A stretch of 64,000 bases of DNA from Progne subis subis. Taxonomy: Eukaryota; Chordata; Aves; Passeriformes; Hirundinidae. This document shows, in pieces, positions 21,216 through 32,130 of the stretch. The notes beneath the pieces were generated by a model. It had not been told where the DNA came from, ran no database searches, and worked only from the letters and a program-made list of their open reading frames with translations. The translations under genes were made by a program, and so were the position numbers. The stretch spans positions 48,530-112,529 of the forward strand of contig JAKJHU010000859.1 in NCBI GenBank assembly GCA_022316685.1, in the 5' to 3' direction. Position 1 is the first letter of the stretch; the number at the start of each line of letters is the position of its first letter.

Positions 21216-21659
21216 TTCCCGATGTGCCTCACCGGCCTGGACACAGGGGCACGGTCACTCTCTGACCTCCTGTCCCTGCTCCTCCCAATGCCCCCTGGAT
21301 CCCTCCTGGCCCCAGGACACACATCCACCTCCACTGGTCACCCACCAGCACCCCCAGGTCCTTCTCCAGAGCTGCTCCAGCAGGTGTCCCCAAGCCAGGC
21401 ATGGCACTGGTGCTAAACTGGGCCAAAACCAGCCCAAATCACCAACCCCAGATGATTCCTCTCCCATATTCCTGCTTGGAATGGAATGTGTGGGAGCTCC
21501 CTCCCTCGGTAACGGGACGCTCCCCGAGGATCCTGCGTGAGGTTGAGAGAAAGAGACGTTCCCAGGAGTGTTGGTGTGGGGAGTGACATCCAGCCCTGCT
21601 AAAGAACTGCTCCTTTTGGTTGGCTTTGCCAGAATTCTTTATTGGAATTGTTTTGAGAG

Positions 21660-21977
21660 AATTTTTATTGGAATGGCTTTGCACAATGGCCTTGGTGGGC
21701 ACAGTGGTCACCGTGGCTGCGGTGGCCTTGTCACTCCAGGGCTCTTGGTGACCACGGTGGCTCTGGTGGTTATAGTGACCGTGGTGGCCAGAATGGCCGG
21801 AGTAGCCACAGTGACCATAGCCGCAGTGGTGGCAACAGTGGCCTCACGGTGGCCGTAGTGGACACGGTCATCATAATGGCAGCGGTGGCCTCGGTAGCCT
21901 TGGTGGCCTCATTTCTCTGGGGCTCCTGGTGGCCTCGGTGATGGTGGAGACCATGGTGACCTTGGTTGCCCCGTGGC
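21660..21977 (-). other. 3' UTR of psi1: GTGGCCAC-rich quasi-repeat and AATAAA
   Basis: Downstream of the psi1 GPI exon, the minus strand holds many variations of CACNGTGGCCACC and GTCACC, self-complementary at short range, ending in CCAATAAAA near 21665. The same kind of 3' UTR follows A, D and E. Confidence 0.55.
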
Positions 21978-22063
21978 TCAGATGATCCTGGTGGCCACTG
22001 CCAGGGCTGTGGTGACCAGGAGGAGCCCCCTGGGGTGGGAGGGGGCCCTGGGGATGCTCCCAC
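21978..22063 (-). pseudogene. psi1 GPI-anchor exon
   Basis: Acceptor TTTCTCCCCAG, then GGSIPRAPSHPRGLLL and a hydrophobic tail ending ATRII and TGA; 86 bp. It belongs to the broken copy psi1, whose main exon has lost its donor (CATG|ATCGGG). Confidence 0.65.
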
Positions 22064-22818
22064 CTGGGGAGAAAAAGAAGGAGGTGAGGAGTTCCATGTG
22101 GGTGAGGGGGTTGAGGGGGATCAGGGTGGGGTCAGGGGTTCCAGGGGCCCAGGGGGGACAGAGGACCACGGGGGGTGGGGATCAGGGGGGTCAGGAGGGC
22201 CGTGGGGGCAGCGAGGGGGTGGCAGGGGGCCACAACACGGGTTAGGAGTGACAGGAGAGATGGGGGCCATGGGCAGGGGGAGGGTCAGGGGTGACCGGGG
22301 GCCAGGGGGGTGCAAGGGGGGATTGGGGGTCACAGGGGCCACGGGGGCTGTAGGGATGATCGGGGGTCAGGGGGCCGTGGGGTGATGCAGGGAGCAAGGG
22401 GTTTCAGGGGGTCATGGTGGGCTTTCAGGGTGCCAGGACTCAGGGGAGTCAGGGGGTGCCATGAGGGGCGTGAGGGGGGTGCCAGGGGTTCAGGGGGTCA
22501 GGGTGGTCCCAGCCCACCCACCTTGAGCTCTCAGGGCCAGTCCCCACAGAGCTGGTGGGCAGAGGGCAGGGACAGAGTCAGCACAGGGGGGTCCCCGTCC
22601 CTGTCCCTGACCTCCCCTGGCCAGTGTGTCCCTGTGCCCTCACGGGTGTGCGAGTCCCCATCCCTGTGCCCGTCACGTGTGTCCCTGTCCCTGTCCCCAT
22701 CCCCTGTGGGTGTCATTGTCCCCTGTGGGTGTCATTGTCCCCTGTGCCCTATCATGGCTGTCCCCGTACCCACAGTGGGTGTCCCTGTCCCTGTCCCTGT
22801 CCCCATCCCCTGTGGGTG

Positions 22819-23650
22819 TCACTGTCCCCTGTGCCCGATCATGGCTGTCCCCGTACCCACAGTGGGTGTCCCTGTCCCCCAGGTTGTCCCCGTGATGTCA
22901 CGTCGCAGCCACTCGCAGCTGTATTTGCTGAAGGTCCCGGTGGAGCGGAGCTGGATCTGTGCTCTGTCCCCTTCCTGGCTGACCCCGGTGATCCTGAAGG
23001 TCTCGAAGGGCGGGATCAGCACCTCCTCCTCGTCAGGAGAGGAGGAGAACTCCCGGATGTCCACGCCCTGACACGTCTGCACCTGGAACACCGTGTCCGT
23101 CCCAAATTGCTGAGCAATCTCTTTCCGCAGCGACGTCGACGTGAATCGGCCGAAGCGGACGGTGTCGCCGGGCCGCGCCTGGAAGCGGAGCCCGCGCACC
23201 CCCCGGAACACGTGGTGACAGCGCGGGCCCCGAGCGTCCCTCAGCGTGGCCAGGGCGTCGGTCAGCAGGAAATGCAGCGCCTTGAAGTGGAAGTTGTGGC
23301 GGTATTCCCGGCGGGAGCGCCCGGCCACGCGCACGGCCGCGTTGAACTCCTTGGACACGTCCTTGGTGGTGTAGGTCATGGAGGGCGATGGCCTGCGCTG
23401 GGGACAGAGGGGTCACGGGGGGTCCCCGCCTCTGCCACTGCTCCGCGGCCTCCACCCAGAGCCGGGCCAACTGAGGATTCTTCTGGAACTCCAAGTGGTT
23501 GAGGGCCGGCAGCAGCTGGGTCATGGCGTGTCGGCAGCCCCGGTACTGGTCATCGAAGGAGTCCAGGGCCATGTCCAGGGCCACCACCGTGGTGGTCACG
23601 GGGGCCACGGTCATGGCCAGCAGTGCCGGGGTGCGAGCCAGCGGGTCCAG
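22819..23650 (-). pseudogene. ART psi1: ExE-type ADP-ribosyltransferase pseudogene
   Basis: Homologous to the other copies over the whole main exon, but the start codon position reads CTG (LDPLARTP instead of MAPLAHT). A one-base insertion near 23380 shifts the frame after PAQAIAL. The C-terminal part (22819-23379) is open and keeps VFRGV, FTSTS and DEEEVLIPPFE, so the ancestor was a full R-S-ExE enzyme. An in-frame ATG (LLAMTV) could in principle start a truncated product, but the frameshift remains. GC content is higher than in C or E. Confidence 0.8.
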
Positions 23651-24439
23651 AGAGGGGAGAGGCTGCCAGGAGCAGTGTGGGACACTGGGGGACACAGGGG
23701 GACACTGATGTGGGCAGGACACTGAGGGGACACTGAGGGGACATGGGGGAGCACTGAGGGACATGGAGGGACAGCCGGGGACACAGGGAAGGTCCCTCCA
23801 TCCGGGGCTGAGCAGGGACAGTGAGGTCAGTGCGAGGAGAGGGGAAGCAACCACGGCCAGAAGAGCCCTGGACATGTCTGGGGTCCTGATCCCCAATCCT
23901 GGGGTCATTCCTGGATACCCCAGTGTCCTCCAGCCCCCCCTGGAACCCCAGTCCCACACCCACAGTTGTGTGTCATTTCCTCAGCGTCCCCTCACCCCCC
24001 CAGGACCCCAACCCTGTGGTCATTCCCTGACCCCCCAGTGTCCCTCTCAGCCCACCCTCAGACCCCAATACCACTCCCAATCCCGTGTTCCCTTTGGGCT
24101 TGTTGGAAATGATAGACCCCAGGACCCCAACCCAAATCCAGGGGATCACCCCCTGCCCCCTGCAGTGTCCCCCAGCCCTCCCATGGCCACAGTCACACTG
24201 CCAGCCCCCCCTGCTGCCCCCAGAGCCCCGTGAGCCCCAGTCCCATCTCCCTAGTGCCCCCCACCTTCCCCACGACTGCAATCCCACCTCACATTCACCC
24301 CAGGCTCCCCCCCAGTGCCCCCCATGGCCCCGATCCTGATGCCATTTTCCCCTGTCCCCCACCCCAAGTGTCCCCAGTGTCCCCCCAGCCCCTGATAGCC
24401 AGATTGGCCCAACTCCCTGACAGAACTGGAGGGATCACA

Positions 24440-24730
24440 AAGCCGCAATTCTTTACCCGCTCACACTCACTGCAGATGTCTCCTGCTCCTGCAGGTCGGG
24501 GAGGGATTTGCCACAGAGAATCAATCCGTCCTAAGTCTACACCGTCGTTCAAATGGGCTTCTTCACTACCACAAACCCGGCACTTTCTCCATAAATAGCT
24601 TGCATAGTTCTGTCTCTCTCTCCGGAAATCCTCTTGTCATCCTGGAGAGTTCCTCAAGAGGGATCTGAGGGGTCATTTCTGCTGAGTGCCAAAATATCTC
24701 AGGCGACCTCACATCAAACTTTCACTTTCG
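24440..24730 (-). promoter_or_regulatory. Promoter-like block of psi1 with ISRE-like motif
   Basis: Minus strand, in order of transcription: GAAAGTGAAAGT (complement of 24718-24729), a changed octamer ATGCAAGC near 24605, and a first exon with donor GTGAGT near 24468. GAAANNGAAA is the core of interferon-stimulated response elements. The region 23660-24430 is quasi-repetitive intron-like sequence. Confidence 0.55.
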
Positions 24731-24899
24731 ATAGGCGCTGCTTGTTCAGTTACAGCACTTGTCAAAAACCACGCTGGAGCTCCCTTTATCTCTCTCCCCA
24801 CAGGTTCCAGCTGCATTTATCGTCCTGTGTAAATACTTTTATATCCTTTTATCATTCTTTAAGACAGTCTTTAAGCCCTACCCAGCACCTTAAGAACAT

Positions 24900-25375
24900 G
24901 GGGAAAAGCCAAGCTATGGAAAGCCAAGTGTCCACAAAACAGCCTTGAAACTTTATTCGAATACAGGGACAGAGTTGCCACAGCCATTGCCCCGTGGGCT
25001 TTCTCTCTCTCGAGGTTTTGGAGGACGCAGCCTCCTTTTATCCCAAACTCCCGGCCGCACGTTGCCCTCTTCCTTTCCCCACTGCCTGAGGCCCCGGGAA
25101 GGTGCAGTCTATTTGTCTGTCTCTAGGATGCCTTGCAGTGGCCAGCTGGAACAGAGGCCAGGCACGATTACCAGAATAAAAGCGGGGATTTGTTCAAAGC
25201 CGCCAATAGACACACCTTGGGCAGGCAGAAGCCTCCGAGAGGCTGCACCCAAGATGAACGATGGCCACGAGTTTTTCACACAGTTATCGGTTTGGTCTGT
25301 TTATACATCAGGGGTGAAGCCTCCAATTGCAGCTTCAAGCAATGAAGTCATATTCCCCCAGGTTTGTTAACACCT
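24900..25375 (-). mobile_element. LTR-like element, family 3
   Basis: On the minus strand it runs from TGTTAACAAACC to a region with GAATAAAGTTTC about 60 bp before its end, the layout of an LTR. Homologous copies are at 42165-42645, 53557-54010 and 60609-61080. No target duplication was identified. Sequence beyond it (25376-25560) is also shared and unassigned. Confidence 0.5.
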
Positions 25376-25561
25376 CAATTCACTTTTATTTATAATTTTC
25401 AGGGCCTGGCACTGTGAGGCGTGCTTGAGTTTCTGGCCTAGAGAGGAATTGTTTTGTCTGAATAGAACGGGAGAACAGCAGCTGACAGGCGATGGAGTTT
25501 TACAATTACACACTAAAGCAGTGCAGGATCTGAAAAAGATAAAAGCAAAATCCTAAGGCAT

Positions 25562-25730
25562 CATATACACAGGGATGAGGTGCCTGGTCAGCTGTGTCTC
25601 CTCTTGAGGCTGAAGAGCCCCAGCTCCTGCAGCCTTGCCTGGTGAGAGAGATGCTCCAGTCCCTTCATCATCCTCAGAGCCTCTGCTGGACCTGCTCCAG
25701 GACCTCCATGGTCCTCCTGTCCTGAGGAGT
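25562..25730 (-). mobile_element. CR1-type LINE fragment
   Basis: The complement reads GATGATGAAGGGACTGGAG and GGCTCTTCAGCCTCAAGAGG, a diagnostic CR1 3' segment. It runs directly into the 22-bp minisatellite. Confidence 0.75.
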
Positions 25731-25732
25731 GC

Positions 25733-25935
25733 AGAGCTGGACACAGCACTGGATAGAGCAGGACACGGCACTGGGCAGAGCTGGACACGGCACTGGGCAG
25801 AACTGGACATGGCACTGGGCAGAGCTGGGCACGGCACTGGGCAGAGCTGGACACAGCACTGGGCAGAGATGGACACGGCACTGGATAGAGCTGGACACGG
25901 CACTGGGCAGAGCTGGACACGGCACTGGACAGAAC
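25733..25935. repeat. 22-bp minisatellite (about 9 copies)
   Basis: The same unit as at 20895. This array and about 300 bp beyond it are missing from the duplicate segment near 42980. The stretch 25936-26550 has an AATAAAG near 26258 and no recognised gene. Confidence 0.9.
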
Positions 25936-26550
25936 TGTGAAGCGGGATTTAAGTTTTTTTAAGCTTCTTGCCGATGGCAGAGCCGACACCCTCTGAGGGG
26001 ATCGAGGACGGACTCGGTGCTGACGACACCACACGACACCTTCTGGACAGCTTGGACCCGCCAGAGTTCCTGAGTTGATGTTGGCGGGTAAGCTGCCTGG
26101 GATCCAGGCATTTTTGTTTTACATTTTAGTGTCTTGTGGGTGGGCGACCCCTTTCCATCAAGGACAGCCAAGGCTGAAAGGAGACATGAACGTACAGATT
26201 GGGTAAGTTGTAATTGTTAAGGGGGAATTATTTCATATGGAGAGTTTAGTTTATTAATAAAGATTTTACTCCCTCTTTTTTTTTACTTTCTGGGGCCCAT
26301 CTAAATATCCCAAACTGAAGTTCTCTTTCCCAGTTTGTATATTCTGCCTGCCGTGTTCCCAACCCTTTGTCCCTTCAGGGATTGGCGGGAGATGGAACCC
26401 GCTGAAGGGTGCAGAAGCGCTAATGACCTTCAGCCATCTCCCGTCCCCTCCTGCCCCCTTCTCAGGATGGGCCCGCGCAGTCCACCCTGAGTTCTGTCCT
26501 CACCCACATTCCACCGTCTTCCCATCCTATCCCTCTTCCCGACTCCACAC

Positions 26551-26790
26551 AAAATGGCGGCCGCCCCTCAAGGGGAACTGCCATTTTGAGTTCATTCCCG
26601 CCATCCTTGTTTCCCACCTTTGCGTCAGGTCTCTCCGCTGTTATGGGTTAAACCCTTCCGTCGGGATCCTCCCCGTTCATCGGGAAGTTCATCCCTAGCG
26701 CAGGCCCTGCTCCTTTGATCCGGCCTCTTCCAGTTCCTGCACATCCAGAACCGGAAATGACACCGGCCGCAAGGGAGCCATCTTGGCTGT
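26551..26790. promoter_or_regulatory. YY1/ETS-motif block
   Basis: AAAATGGCGGCC (26551), ACCGGAAATGA (26749) and GCCATCTTGG (26778) are textbook YY1 and ETS-type motifs as found in CpG-rich promoters. The block recurs near 43.3-43.6, 52.1-52.4 and 59.2-59.5 kb. No gene start is recognised next to it; it could come from a retroelement 5' region. Confidence 0.45.
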
Positions 26791-27064
26791 TGAGGGCTCA
26801 GAACACCGCACCTTGCCGGTCGGCCGAAAGCCTGGCTGCTCTGCCATTGGGCAGGAGTGTTTCCTCTTTGGAGAAAGAGAGCGAGCCACTGGAGCCCTTG
26901 GCGTGCTCCGTGTGGGCTGTTGGTTCTGGGATGGCAGTGGCGCAAACTCTGAGCCCTTCCCAGCCTGAGACATTCCCACTCGGATCACTCTGCCAGCTCT
27001 GGGCCTCAGCACAGAGAGGATGTGGAGCTACTGGAGCCAATCCAAATGAAGCCACGGAGAGATT

Positions 27065-27470
27065 TTGAGGGGTGAAGCCCCTCTGCTGTGGAAACAGTTG
27101 TGGGTGTTCACCCTGGAGAAGGATCCATGGAGACACCAAAGCTCCTTCCGCTGGCTAAAGGAGCTCCAGGAGAACTGGAGAAGGACTTTGGACAAGGTCA
27201 TGGAGGGACAGGACAAGGGGAATGGCTTCCCAGGGCCAGAGGGCAGGGTCAGATGGGATATTGAGAAGAATCCTAGATGGGATATTGAGAGGAATCCTTC
27301 CCTGTGAGGGCACTGACGCCCTGCACAGGCTGCCCAGAGAAACTGCAGCTGCCCAATCCCTGGCCATGTCCAAGTCCAGCTTGGAGGGCCTGGAGCAGCC
27401 TGGCCCAGAGGAAGATGTCCCTGCCCATGGCAGGGCTGGCACCACACGGGCTTTAAGGTCGCTCAATCCC
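27065..27470 (+). mobile_element. CR1-type LINE 3' fragment
   Basis: Plus-strand CR1 text: AACTGGAGAAGG, GATGGGATATTGAGAGGAAT, GGCCTGGAGCAGCCTGG and CTGCCCATGGCAGGG. It contains two copies of the 24-bp unit that is expanded elsewhere. Confidence 0.8.
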
Positions 27471-27530
27471 AAACCATTGCAGAGCCCCGGGGCCGGGATG
27501 GGGTGGGGCAGGCGCTGGGCAGTGCTGCCA

Positions 27531-27631
27531 GCTCGTGCTGCCACCTGCTGATGGCACCTGGAACTGCAGCTGGGGTCGGCGCAGGCGCAGTGCCTCTGTT
27601 TAACCCTGCTCGCTGCTGCCCTCCGGTGGGC
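27531..27631 (-). promoter_or_regulatory. Pair of CTCF-like motifs (minus)
   Basis: Complements of CCATCAGCAGGTGGCAGCAC and CCACCGGAGGGCAGCAG. Same pair and spacing as at 11.2 kb, opposite orientation. Confidence 0.45.
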
Positions 27632-27769
27632 AATTCCCAAACCACAGCTCCCAGAATCCCCAAATCCCAGAGTGGGACAGGCTGGAAGGACCCAGAGTGG
27701 GCAGCTGGCCCAAGCTCCCAGCTCAGGCAACACCATCCCTGAGAACAGGGTTGGGTCCAGAGCAGCCCA

Positions 27770-27900
27770 GAACTGGACACAGCACACGGCAGAGCTGGAC
27801 ATTGCACTGGAAAGAGGTGGACATTGCACTTGACAGAGCTGGATATGGCATTGAACAGAGCTGGACATTGCACTGGGCAGAGCTGGACACAGCACTCCTG
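27770..27900. repeat. 22-bp minisatellite (about 6 copies)
   Basis: Units with variants GGACATTGCACTTGACAGAGCT and GAAAGAGGT. The flank 27900-28100 is CR1-like. Confidence 0.85.
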
Positions 27901-28277
27901 ATGTTCCTCACTGTGCAGGACGGAGCTGGGCACGATCACTACCTGTCCTCTCAGTCCCCTTCTCCTCCCAATGCCTTCTGGATCCCTCCTGGCCCCAGGA
28001 CACACATCCACCTCCACTGGGCACTCACCAGCACCCCCAGGTCCTTCTCCAGAGCTGCTCCAGGAGGTCCCCCCGCAGGCGGGCATGGCACAGGGGACTG
28101 TCAGACTTCTTTAATGGAATTATTTTGTTTGAATTTTTAATAGACTGGCTTTGCAGAACGGCCTTGGTGGCCACAGTGGTAGCAGTGGCTGTGGCAGCCT
28201 TGTGGCTCAAGGAGTCTTGGTGATGATGATGGCCACAGTAGCTGCAGTGACATCCATGATGTTGGTGGCCTCATGGC

Positions 28278-28349
28278 TCAGAGGATCCCAGTGGCCACTG
28301 CCAGTGCTGTGGTGGCCAGGACAAGGCCTCTGAGTTGGAAGGGGGCCAA
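28278..28349 (-). pseudogene. Orphan ART GPI-anchor exon, 5' truncated
   Basis: The minus strand encodes PLAPFQLRGLVL plus ATTALAVATGIL and a stop, clearly the ART last exon, followed by the typical 3' UTR (28100-28277). No main exon lies upstream: sequence from about 28355 on is unrelated. It marks an ART copy lost by deletion. Confidence 0.75.
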
Positions 28350-28359
28350 GGGGGTGGTC

Positions 28360-29166
28360 CACAATGGAACCCCAAAATGACCTTTAATTCTGACTCCTGA
28401 GGACAGAAATGCATTCTGTAACTTAAAATGTCCCTGTGTGATTACCTCATGTCCTGTGGGATCTCTGGCCTTTAACAAAGCCATTTGATCATTTTGTGCA
28501 CTGATGACACCGCCAGGCCCTGGGAGTCCTGGCTCAGAAGGTGGGGGAAGACTTCAGGACAGACCCGTGGGGTGCTTCTCCAAACAACTCAGCATCAGCC
28601 ACGATTGGCCTGCATGCCTGTGAGCCGTAGCAGCACAGTTCTCCTCATCCCAGAGGCAGGGAAATCCAATCTGGGACAAAACCTTATGGTGTATGCTCTG
28701 CTCACCGTAACTGCAAGGAGATGTGGAACAAAGAGCAGAGCTGGCGGTGTGACAAAGAGCTCTGGAATTGGCAGCAGGAGAAAGAGCAAACACAGGAAAT
28801 CACCTGCCATCTGCTCTGAGCATTGCTCATGCCCGTGCAGCCACAGGGAATGAAAGAGGTCTATTGACAGCACAGGGATTTCCAATTAAATATCAACAAG
28901 GAATATTGATCCCCTCCATGACACCACCCAGCTGTCCCAAAGAAGCGGCCGTACCGCAATCCAGGGGACACCAGCTGGGGGATTGCCAAATCCGTGTGGG
29001 AAATTGACTTGCAATAAAGCTGCCCGAGAGGTTCTGCTACAAAACATCCTGCTGCTAATTCCTGAGAAAGGAATTTCACTGCCAGAGGTGGGGCCAGGAT
29101 AGAGCTGGGCAGATTGAAAATTGGCTGCTTATCTAAAAGCCCACAGTAAAGAGGGTGGGAGGCTGG
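28360..29166. other. Unassigned spacer, duplicated at about 45200-45998
   Basis: It is conserved with the 45-kb copy at a near-constant offset of about 16.84 kb. It has a GCAATAAAGCTG near 29012 that could be a poly(A) signal of an old LTR. No domain could be identified in any frame. Confidence 0.4.
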
Positions 29167-29171
29167 GAGGG

Positions 29172-29845
29172 TGTCCTAGGGTGACTTTATGATGTTTGTA
29201 CCCCCAATCGTCTGCTCTGTTTCTGCTGGATATTGAGTTCTGTGCCTTTAAAACAGGTTCTAAGAGCAAGGAGATGCGTGGAGTTTGTTTTGAGAAAACT
29301 GCCCGACTCCTACACGTTCTTCTCCAGGCCGGGTGTTCGGCGGAGGCTTGGAGAGACTGCAGGACAGAGATTTTTTTTCCTTTTAGTCAGTTTCAGCTAG
29401 CTAGGACAGAGAAGTTCCCTGGACTGTTTTTTGTTTTTTTTTTTTTTTTCCTTTTTTTCTTGGAACTGTTTAAACCTGATCTGGACTGAAAACCCAGGGG
29501 AGCACTGGGGGCTGCATCTGCGGCCCACCGGGGCCTGGACCTCGGCATTTTCCAGCAGCGCCGGAGGGATTGGGACTGATGAGAGACTGAGAGAGAGCTG
29601 AGCTCCACCCACGGCAAGAACTTTCTCAATTTGCCATCTCACTCCAGAACGAGAGGTTTTATTGTTTCATATTATTCATTCTTTATACTTGTATGCACTT
29701 TGCTTGTTAAGTAAAATAGTTTTCACCACTTTTCTCCAAAGAAGTTCTTTTACCGGAGCGGTTGGAGGGAGGGGCCACTTGGGTTTGCTTCCCAGAGGGA
29801 TCCCATTCAGGGCTTTTCTCCCAAATTTGTCCCTAAACCAGGACA
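29172..29845 (-). mobile_element. Solo LTR, family 2 (674 bp, target duplication GAGGG)
   Basis: TGTCCTAGGG to CCAGGACA, with GAGGG on both sides (29167-29171 and 29846-29850). The homologue at 46004-46678 has the same flanks, so insertion predates the duplication. Orientation is guessed from AATAAA signals in the copy at 56116. Confidence 0.8.
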
Positions 29846-30036
29846 GAGGGTGAGTGCTAACGCCCAATAACCAGGTCAGGCCCATCCCAACCGATGCTGC
29901 GGTTTGTAAAGGAGAAAAGCCCCAGCAAACCTGCGGGGAATTGATGGGATGGGGATGGGGACGGGTCTGCGGCCTCAGACACTCGGTGTCCGCAGGACAG
30001 AATGCTCAGGTCTGGTACGGAACAGTGCCTGATGGG

Positions 30037-30523
30037 TGTCCTGGTTTTAGGGTGAATTTGGGTGAGATCCCCTTTTTTGGGGTCCCTCTGAGGAGCAAAC
30101 CCAAGCGGCACCTCCGGCGCTTCTGGAAAATGCCAGGGTCCAGGCTCTGGTGGGTCACAGGTGCAAACACCCCCTTTGTACTCCCCTGGGTCTTTTCAGT
30201 CCAGAGCAGGTTTAAAGAGTCCCAAGAAAAAAAACAGGGGTGTAGAAAGGAAAAAAACCAGCCCAGGGAACTTCTCTGCCCTAGGTAGTTAAAACTAACT
30301 AAAACCAAAAAGATCTGTGTCCTGCAGTCTCTCCGAGCCTCAGCTGAACACCCAGCCTGGAGAAACGTTTGTAGGAATCAGGCAGTTTTCTCAAAACAAT
30401 CTCTGCCCTTCTTCTTGCTCCTCCTTTGCTCCTAAATCCAGTCTTAAAGGCACAGAACTCAATCTCCAGCACAAACAGAACAGAGGATTGGGGATACCAG
30501 CATCATAAAGTCACCCTAGGACA
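30037..30523 (+). mobile_element. Solo LTR, family 2, opposite orientation (487 bp)
   Basis: TGTCCTGG to CTAGGACA, flanked by ATGGG on the left and ATGTG on the right, a 5-bp duplication with one mismatch. With 29172-29845 it forms a head-to-head LTR pair 191 bp apart, which arose by two insertions and not as one provirus. Confidence 0.75.
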
Positions 30524-30960
30524 ATGTGTGTTAAAAAGAACCCTGTGAATCCAAACCCACCACCTCCAGGGATCCCTGGAAGAGGAAACACTGCCGGGGA
30601 TTGCTGGCAAATGGATTTTCTGAGCCACCGCACCAACAAGGGTTCAGGGATGTCCTGGTGTCAGTGGATCCCTGTTTTGGGCTCCAGAACTTCTCCTGCT
30701 GCCCCAACAAGGCCGGGGAAGTCACGCAGGCACTCCCCAGGAGATCATGGCCAGGCTCGGGGTGCCCGCAGGGATGTCATCTGATAGGGGACCCCATGTG
30801 GTGTCTGAGGTGTGACAGCAACTGCGTGAGCAGTGGGGAGTGGGGCTGGGGGGCTCGAGGGGCACGTGGGACGCTGGGATTGGGGTCATGGAGGGTGAGA
30901 AATCAGAGAATAGAAAGTTTGAGTTCCCCAGGAAGTTCTGCATAGAGCTTAAAAACAAAC
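30524..30960 (+). pseudogene. Decayed retroviral integrase core fragment
   Basis: Across shifting frames the translation shows CWQMDF, then GFRDVLVSVD and NKAGEVTQAL, then S-S-D-R-G-P-H near 30777, the two-aspartate pattern of a gammaretrovirus-like integrase core. Frameshifts and stops show it is dead. A copy is at 47349-47790, and its 3' part is at 7833. Confidence 0.6.
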
Positions 30961-31237
30961 AGGCAGAAGCCTGAAAAGGATGTCAAAGTTTCGACAGATC
31001 TGTGAAAATCCATCTGGAACCAGTGAAGAAACAGGCAAAGGAACTCCAGAGAGGGCTTTTTGCCAAGTTCTTAAGCACAGAACTTGCCAAACTTTGTGCA
31101 GCAATGCCTGCAGAAAGCAGAAGTTCAACAGGAAGTCCATTGTGGAGGCTGAGGCACTCTATGAAAACCACACCCAGAGACCCCACTTTGTTTCTGCTCT
31201 GAAACGGTAGAAATGATTTCCTAAAAGAGGCAGAGCC

Positions 31238-31380
31238 TTGCAAATTATTCACGGGAAAAGTGCTGTTTCTGTGTCAAATCAGAGCCCCACAAAAATGAAT
31301 ATTTATGACTCTGGTAGATAAATACCCAGTGGCAAAGCCTCCCCCCGACCCGCAGGACCAGCAGAGATCCGCAGTGAGTG
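31238..31380 (+). promoter_or_regulatory. Promoter-like block of copy D
   Basis: Octamer variant TTGCAAAT at 31238-31245, GATAAATAC at 31317-31325 and first-exon donor GTGAGT at 31374-31379. Between here and 32100 lies the G-rich presumed 5' intron. Confidence 0.55.
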
Positions 31381-32130
31381 TGAGCTGATAAAGAATTGCG
31401 GTTTGTGATCCCTGCAGTTCTGTCAGGGAGTTCACTCCGGCCCGTTCCGGTACCAGGGGCTGGGGGGCACTGGGGACACTGGGGGGGGACAGGGGACGGT
31501 GGCATTTGGATTGCACTCCAGGGGGGACACAGGGGGAGTTGCAGCACTGGGACTGGGGTCCTGTGGAGCTCTGGGTGAAATTGTGGGGGGACACAGGATG
31601 GTGGGAGTGGGGTCATGGGGGGGCTGGGAGACACGGGGGGTAGGGGGTGGTGCCCGGATTTGGGTTGAGGTTCTGGGGCAACACTGAAGAAATTGGGGAC
31701 TGGGAGTGGGATTGGGGTGTTGGGATGGGCTGAGGGGAACACTGGGGGTCTCAGGAGTGACTCCAGGATGTGGGTTGGGTTTTGGGTGGGGGGGTTCAGG
31801 GAGTTGTAATCATGGGAGTAGGATTGGGCTTCTGGAGGGGCCAGGAGGACATGGTACTGTAGGACTGGGGTCCCTGGGGAACTGGGGGACATTGGGGAGG
31901 CACAAGTAACCCCAGGATTGGGGATCAGGGACCCCAGACATGTCCAGAGGTTTTCTGGCCAGGAGTGCCTCCCTTTCCCCTGGGCTGACCCCACTCCCCT
32001 CCCAGTCCCTCCCTGAGGAAACCTCCCTGTGTCCCATCAGTGTCCTCTCAGTGTGTCCCTCTGTGTCCCCTCAGTGTGTCCCCTCTGTGTCCCCCAGTGT
32101 CCCACACTCTCCTGGTGGCCTCTCCCCTCC

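Larger units (their letters stand above)
23870..31990. repeat. Direct segmental duplicate, copy 1
   Basis: Matches about 41140-48810 in the same orientation, at an offset of 17.27 kb in the left part and 16.8 kb after the deletion near 42976. It includes the psi1/E 5' flanks, orphan GPI exons, LTR pair, integrase fragment and the D/F 5' regions. Confidence 0.8.

Noticed and set aside
20628..21540. Long open frames (up to about 260 codons) across 20.6-21.5 kb on both strands
   Set aside because: They run through the 22-bp minisatellite, which lacks stops in all frames; the peptides are only repeat translations.
28595..28885. A minus-strand open frame of 96 codons with hydrophobic patches
   Set aside because: The 45-kb duplicate keeps a similar frame only because it is a recent copy; no start context, domain or homology was recognised.
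29172..30523. A single provirus bounded by 29172 and 30523
   Set aside because: The two LTRs are in opposite orientation, each has its own target duplication, and the 191 bp between them holds no retroviral gene.
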